From positions 1 through 34,604 of the forward strand of contig JAHOYX010000040.1 in the NCBI GenBank assembly GCA_019038705.1: a DNA stretch of 34,604 nucleotides, in the 5' to 3' direction. A model generated the notes under the pieces. The model searched no databases and was not told the origin of the DNA. It worked only from the letters and a program-made list of their open reading frames with translations. Below, one piece after another: positions 30,667-34,604 of this stretch (its first letter is position 1; each line of letters opens with the position of its first letter). The position numbers and the translations under genes were made by a program. This stretch comes from Spirochaetales bacterium. GTDB taxonomy: Bacteria > Spirochaetota > Spirochaetia > DSM-27196 > SLST01.

Positions 30667-31827
30667 ATGAAATCGTTTCCTGTAGTGAATCTCGAGAGTG
30701 ACTGCTATTTCACAGAGCGCGCGTACCTGGACGACAAATACATACTCCTGTCGCCGGAAACTCCCGTAACCACAAGACTCATCAATCGATTGAAGCGATG
30801 GAAATTCGCTCAAATCCGAAGCGACGGGGCTCTGGTGGATGCTCCGACCGTCAGCGACTCGGCAACTGTGGAAGGAACGTCACTCTCCATAGACCAGGAC
30901 GTTCGGGAGCAGTCCCTGTTCAACGAGGCGAAGGCCTTCTACTTTGAGCTTGCCACCTTTGTGGAGAAGACATTCACCAACTTCGTCACCAGGAATGAAC
31001 TCGCCGAGCGGCCGATCGGCGACATGGTGAAGCAGACTATTGACATGGTCCGCAGTCACCGCCGTCATATCCTGCGCCTGGCAGACATGGAAGCGAAGGG
31101 CAAGAACTACATTGTCAATCACTCGGCAAAGACCGCAATCCTTTCAGTCGCCGTGGGCCTGGTGATTCGCATGCCACCGCACAAGCTCATTGAGCTTGGC
31201 ACCGCCGCGGTCCTTCACGAGATTGGCATGATACGCCTCCCGCCTCAACTCTATATGTCCAACAAAGAACTCACAGATCAGGAGAGGAAAGCGATCACAG
31301 CCCACACGGTTCTCGGGTTCAAGATCCTGAAACAGTCCTCATTCCCCATGAGTGTGAGTCTGGCCGTCCTCGAATGCCGGGAAAACGCGGATGGATCCGG
31401 TTATCCGCGGGCGCTTACTGCGGATCGGATTTCCCAGTACGGCAAGGTGCTCATGGTGGCCGGCTCCTACGCGGCGCTCACCTCCGTCAGACCGTACCGC
31501 GAACCAACTGACGGACATGCGGCTATTCTCGACATGCTCAAGCGCAAGGGCCAGATGTACGACGAGACGATCCTCCGGGCCCTCGTCGCGAATCTGTCTG
31601 TCTTCCCGGTAGGTACCTATGTTGAGCTTGCCAACGGGACGCGTGGCATGGTGATTGACAACGATCTGGAGCATCCCATGACTCCCAAAGTCCGCATAAT
31701 CGCGGGGCCGAGCGGTGAGCTGTACGCTGAACAACAGATCGTTGACACCGCAACAACCAAAGAGCTTCGCATAGCTCGAGCGATAACCGCCGACGATGTG
31801 CAGAAGTCGGGTCGGAGTCCCGCGTAA
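30667..31827 (+). CDS. Degenerate HD-GYP domain protein
   Basis: HD-GYP proteins hydrolyse cyclic di-GMP or related dinucleotides. I start at ATG 30667 (MKSFPVVNLESD), giving 386 residues; the long ORF from 30277 runs antisense through the divergent gene. An N-terminal region (about 1-120, YFTERAYLDDKYILLSPETP) resembles DUF3391-type extensions of HD-GYP proteins. The HD-GYP domain (about 150-310) keeps NHSAKTAIL, ITAHTVLGFKIL and DGSGYPRAL, but the HDIGK box reads HEIGM and the HH(E) motif reads CRE. Several ligands of the metal centre are thus changed and the enzyme may be inactive or act as a binding receptor. A C-terminal PilZ-like or small beta domain (about 320-370, GTYVELANGTRGMVIDNDL) follows. 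No ribosome-binding site is seen. Confidence 0.83.
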   Translation: MKSFPVVNLESDCYFTERAYLDDKYILLSPETPVTTRLINRLKRWKFAQIRSDGALVDAPTVSDSATVEGTSLSIDQDVREQSLFNEAKAFYFELATFVEKTFTNFVTRNELAERPIGDMVKQTIDMVRSHRRHILRLADMEAKGKNYIVNHSAKTAILSVAVGLVIRMPPHKLIELGTAAVLHEIGMIRLPPQLYMSNKELTDQERKAITAHTVLGFKILKQSSFPMSVSLAVLECRENADGSGYPRALTADRISQYGKVLMVAGSYAALTSVRPYREPTDGHAAILDMLKRKGQMYDETILRALVANLSVFPVGTYVELANGTRGMVIDNDLEHPMTPKVRIIAGPSGELYAEQQIVDTATTKELRIARAITADDVQKSGRSPA

Positions 31828-31830
31828 CCC

Positions 31831-33498
31831 ATGCCCGGCAAGAATACTGTCAGAGTCGTTATGCCGTCCGGGGAAGTTGCACAGGTAGCACCAACCGAGA
31901 CCCTGGCGGACCTTCTCAGTTCGGAGCCGAATCCTGCGGACAATCCAATTGTCGCCGCCGTCGTCAACAATGAAGTCCTGGACCTGTCCCGAAGAATCCG
32001 GATAAACGCCTCGCTGCAACCGGTCCATCTGAATAGCGAGGCTGGAGTGCGCTGCTACCGTCAATCGCTCTGTTTCGTGCTCTCCATCGCCGGCAGATCT
32101 GTGTTCCCCGACCGACGACTGGTGATTGGGCATTCCCTTGGTGACGCGTACTACTACCACTTCGCGGACGGCCGTGACGTAACAGACGGCGAAGTGAAGC
32201 AGCTGGATGCGGAAATGCGCAGGCTGGTGGAAGCCGATGTTCCGATACGCCGCCAGCTGATTGCATACGAGGACGCAGTTCGCGTGTTCGAGGAACAGGG
32301 AATGCTGCACACGGCCGCGCTGCTCTACCACCGTAGCGCTTCACGAGTGGCGGTGCATATGTGCGGTGATTTTGTGGATCTGTCGCACGGCCCGCTTCTC
32401 CAGCGCACGGGAACCCTTCGTTACTTCGAGCTCCGCCGTCTTGATCCTGGCGTGGTCCTGCGCTATCCCAGCCAGAAAGCTCCCACAGAGATCAGCCCGT
32501 ACAAACACAGCGACGTGCTGTTCAGTATCTATCAGGAGTACAAGGAGTGGGGAAAGATCCTCAGCGTGTCATCGGTGGGGAGCTTGAACGAGAAGGTGCT
32601 TGAGGGTGAGATCACGGACTTCATCCGTGTCAACGAAGCGCTTCAGGAGAAGAAGATCGGAGCGATCGCTGACGAGATTGCGTCCAGGCGTGATTCGGTG
32701 AGGATCGTCCTCATCGCCGGACCTTCAAGTTCAGGCAAAACGACTTTCACGAAACGTCTGGCAATCCAATTGACAGTCCACGGATTGCAGCCTCAACTCC
32801 TCTCTGCAGACAATTACTTCGTGAATCGGGACAAGACCCCTCGCGATGAGGATGGCAGCCTGGACTTTGAGAGCATCCATGCGCTGGACATTGAACTCTT
32901 GAATGAACACCTGCTCCACCTGTTTGACGGCCGAGAGATACAGGTTCCAAACTTCGACTTCAAGTCAGGTTCCCGCCGCGCCGGAGGTGAACCGCTCAAG
33001 CTCGTAGACCGAAGCATCCTCCTGATGGAAGGCATCCATTGTCTGAACGACGAACTGACGTCTCGCATTCCCGCAGAACGGAAACACAAGATCTATATCT
33101 CCGCCCTCACACAGCTCAACCTGGACGAACACAACAGGATTCCGACCACGGACAATCGACTGGTGCGCCGTATGGTCAGGGATTTTCAGTTCCGGGGCCA
33201 CTCGGCTCTCGACACGCTCCAGATGTGGCCATCGGTAATGCGCGGCGAGCGCCGGAACATATTTCCATTCCAGGATACGGCGGACGGCGCGTTCAACTCG
33301 GCACTCGACTATGAGTTGGGAGTTCTCAAGAAACATGCAGAGCCGCTCTTGATGCAGGTCAAACCGCGACACGCGGTCTACGACGAGGCGGGGAGACTCC
33401 TGTCATTCCTTTCCAACTTCACAAACATCGCAGACAAACTGGTTCCCGATTATTCGATCGTTCGGGAGTTCATCGGGGACAGTCGATTCAGGTACTAG
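31831..33498 (+). CDS. Uridine kinase-like protein with ThrRS-type N-terminal domains
   Basis: This 555-residue fusion has an N-terminal TGS-like domain (about 1-65) and a ThrRS second-domain-like part (about 66-230; YYHFADGRDVTDGEVKQLDA, IRRQLIAYEDAVRVFEEQG, HMCGDFVDLSHGPLLQRTGT). A phosphoribulokinase/uridine kinase P-loop domain follows (about 285-500) with Walker A GPSSSGKTT, LLSADNYFVNRDKTPRDEDG and VPNFDFKSGSRR. Homologues annotated as uridine kinase occur in spirochaetes, Thermotogae and Clostridia. It should phosphorylate uridine/cytidine or another small substrate; the role of the ThrRS-like part is not known. It starts 3 bp after the HD-GYP gene with no good ribosome-binding site, so translation is probably coupled. 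Its 3' end overlaps aat by 11 bp (convergent). Confidence 0.88.
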   Translation: MPGKNTVRVVMPSGEVAQVAPTETLADLLSSEPNPADNPIVAAVVNNEVLDLSRRIRINASLQPVHLNSEAGVRCYRQSLCFVLSIAGRSVFPDRRLVIGHSLGDAYYYHFADGRDVTDGEVKQLDAEMRRLVEADVPIRRQLIAYEDAVRVFEEQGMLHTAALLYHRSASRVAVHMCGDFVDLSHGPLLQRTGTLRYFELRRLDPGVVLRYPSQKAPTEISPYKHSDVLFSIYQEYKEWGKILSVSSVGSLNEKVLEGEITDFIRVNEALQEKKIGAIADEIASRRDSVRIVLIAGPSSSGKTTFTKRLAIQLTVHGLQPQLLSADNYFVNRDKTPRDEDGSLDFESIHALDIELLNEHLLHLFDGREIQVPNFDFKSGSRRAGGEPLKLVDRSILLMEGIHCLNDELTSRIPAERKHKIYISALTQLNLDEHNRIPTTDNRLVRRMVRDFQFRGHSALDTLQMWPSVMRGERRNIFPFQDTADGAFNSALDYELGVLKKHAEPLLMQVKPRHAVYDEAGRLLSFLSNFTNIADKLVPDYSIVREFIGDSRFRY

Positions 33499-34216
33499 AA
33501 ACCGATGTGTGCGGATCGGCCCACGAGCCACTCGGCCCGGGCTGTTCAATCCTCTCTCGTACCATCTGAAGGAACTCAACCCGCGGGATCGCTCGGCCTC
33601 CCAGCCGCTCCACGTGCGGCGTGTGAAGCTGCGCATCCATCACGTCGAAACCCTGGTTCAGGAGGAATCGAGACAACCTGATCAGCGCGACCTTGGACGC
33701 GTTGTCTTCGTCGCTGAACATGCTCTCCCCGAAGAACATTCGGCCAATGCTCACTCCGTAGATTCCACCGACCAGTCGATCCCCGCTCCAGACCTCGCAG
33801 GAGTGGGCATACCCGAGTTCATGGAGACGACGGTAGCCCAATTCCATATCCTCGGTGATCCACGTTCCCGCCTGGCCGCGGCGAGGAGCGACGGCGCACG
33901 CGTGAATGACGCTCCCGAATGCCTCATCAAGGGTGAACCGAAATCGATCCTGACGCAGCAATCGGGCCATTGATCGCGACACGTGGACCTCATCAAGGTA
34001 GAGAACGAAGCGAGGGTCGGGACACCACCAGATGATGGGATCCTCGGGGTTGAACCACGGGAAGATCCCGCGGCGGTACGCGGAGAGAAGCATACCGGGA
34101 GAGAGATTCCCTCCCACCCCGATCACACCGTCGGCATCGGCTGACTCACAATCCGGGAATTGATACTGGTCTTCCGGTCCCAGCCACGGGAATCCGCCGG
34201 CGTGCGGCCGACTCAC
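33488..34216 (-). CDS. aat: Leucyl/phenylalanyl-tRNA--protein transferase
   Basis: Aat adds Leu or Phe from aminoacyl-tRNA to proteins with N-terminal Arg or Lys, marking them for ClpS-ClpAP. The 242-residue product has the family signatures GVIGVGGNLSPGMLLSAYRR, GIFPWFNPEDPIIWWCPDPR, GQAGTWITEDMELGYRRLHE, HSCEVWSGDRLVGGIYGVSI, GRMFFGESMFS and DAQLHTPHVERLGG. Length is normal. GTG 34216 has AGGGGAG 4 nt upstream. It lies 9 bp after clpA on the same strand, so it is made with its protease partner. Its stop overlaps the end of the convergent uridine-kinase-like gene. Confidence 0.96.
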   Translation of the reverse strand: MSRPHAGGFPWLGPEDQYQFPDCESADADGVIGVGGNLSPGMLLSAYRRGIFPWFNPEDPIIWWCPDPRFVLYLDEVHVSRSMARLLRQDRFRFTLDEAFGSVIHACAVAPRRGQAGTWITEDMELGYRRLHELGYAHSCEVWSGDRLVGGIYGVSIGRMFFGESMFSDEDNASKVALIRLSRFLLNQGFDVMDAQLHTPHVERLGGRAIPRVEFLQMVRERIEQPGPSGSWADPHTSVSST

Positions 34217-34225
34217 AGCACTCCC

Positions 34226-34603
34226 CTATTCAGATTCTGCCGGCGCCTCATTGCTGTCGTTGGCTCCTTCGTGAGCACGCCCGGGAGTAATGATGACCTC
34301 GCCTGCAAGTACATCGGCGGTAGCGAATCCACCGTCCTGCAATTCTCCGAAGAGGACCGCGTCAACGAAGTATCCTTTGATCTTCTCCTCAACCAGACGA
34401 GCGATATTGCGGGCTCCGAACTCCTCTGAATATCCGTGTTCAGCCAGCCAGCTCACACAGGAATCGGTCACTTCGAGGGTAATGTTCTTCTCCGCGAGTT
34501 GTCCTGCGAAGCCGCCAATCTCCTTGCGCACGATGTCCTCAATGACAGCCTTGTCCAGACTGTTGAAGAGAACAACCTTGTCCAGTCTATTTCGGAACTC
34601 GGG
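34226..34603 (-). CDS. clpA: ATP-dependent Clp protease ATP-binding subunit ClpA, C-terminal part
   Basis: Only the last 125 codons are inside the window; the rest lies beyond base 34604. The frame begins PEFRNRLDKVVLFNSLDKAV and continues with VTDSCVSWLAEHGYSEEFGA, RNIARLVEEKIK (sensor-2/C-terminal small domain) and LLFGEL-like VLFGELQDGG. This is the end of the second AAA+ module of ClpA rather than ClpB or ClpX. ClpA unfolds substrates for ClpP, including N-degron proteins delivered by ClpS. The ORF track shows only the part after an internal Met (34531). A clpS gene would be expected just upstream, outside the window. Confidence 0.92.
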   Translation of the reverse strand, partial: PEFRNRLDKVVLFNSLDKAVIEDIVRKEIGGFAGQLAEKNITLEVTDSCVSWLAEHGYSEEFGARNIARLVEEKIKGYFVDAVLFGELQDGGFATADVLAGEVIITPGRAHEGANDSNEAPAESE

Positions 34604-34604
34604 C

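Noticed and set aside
1-34604. CRISPR arrays, insertion sequences, prophage genes or an rRNA operon
   Set aside because: No regularly spaced direct repeats, transposase, integrase, phage structural gene or rRNA sequence was seen; the only direct repeats are the two small ones reported.

Overview
The window looks like chromosomal DNA from a free-living or host-associated spirochaete with a fairly GC-rich genome (Spirochaetales, Spirochaeta/Treponema side). The evidence is a P83/100-family protein, the gene order tsaD - divergent polysaccharide deacetylase - RpoS-like sigma factor - rod-binding FlgJ - flgG - flgF (close to what is known in Borrelia and Treponema), a periplasmic-flagellum-type rod cluster without flgH/flgI, and a ThrRS-N-terminal/uridine-kinase fusion typical of spirochaetes and a few other phyla. 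There is no insertion sequence, prophage, CRISPR array or rRNA operon. Coding density is high and the genes are mostly intact.

Layout. 1-5800 (minus strand): a truncated secreted protein, tsaD, a divergent polysaccharide deacetylase, an RpoS-like sigma factor, flgJ (rod-binding domain only), flgG, flgF and tRNA-Thr(CGU). 5937-8058 (minus): a three-gene signalling operon of a cNMP-binding/TPR protein, a Crp-type regulator and a small membrane protein. 8159-14759 (plus): a PHP-domain phosphoesterase, an MlaE-MlaF-MlaD lipid transporter, a TPR lipoprotein, a LysM/M23 peptidase and a PEGA-like secreted protein. 14760-15089: a gene-free leader with two tandem, near-identical terminator-bearing repeats in front of an iron alcohol dehydrogenase. 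16303-19305 (plus): class A penicillin-binding protein and a small ParB-domain protein. 19302-22596 (minus): P83/100 protein and a beta-propeller/HEAT secreted protein. 22704-24309 (plus): rex and rlmK. 24326-30516 (minus): a TPR-like membrane protein, alaA, gltX, glyS and tyrS. 30667-33498 (plus): a degenerate HD-GYP protein and the uridine-kinase-like fusion. 33488-34604 (minus): clpA (3' part) and aat, an N-degron pair.

Main points of interest. A textbook sigma-54 (-24/-12) promoter sits directly in front of the RpoS-like sigma gene, with a palindrome about 100 bp upstream where an enhancer-binding protein could bind; this mirrors the RpoN-RpoS cascade known in Borrelia. The dehydrogenase leader contains two copies of a 59-bp element exactly 108 bp apart, each joined to an intrinsic terminator that competes with an alternative hairpin, which looks like a tandem attenuator. 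Several genes (gltX, the PBP, mlaD and weaker cases) have a well-spaced promoter whose -10 lies only 6-9 nt before the start codon and no Shine-Dalgarno sequence, suggesting leaderless mRNAs. The HD-GYP protein has lost several metal ligands.

All calls come from reading the sequence and from family knowledge; no database search was run.
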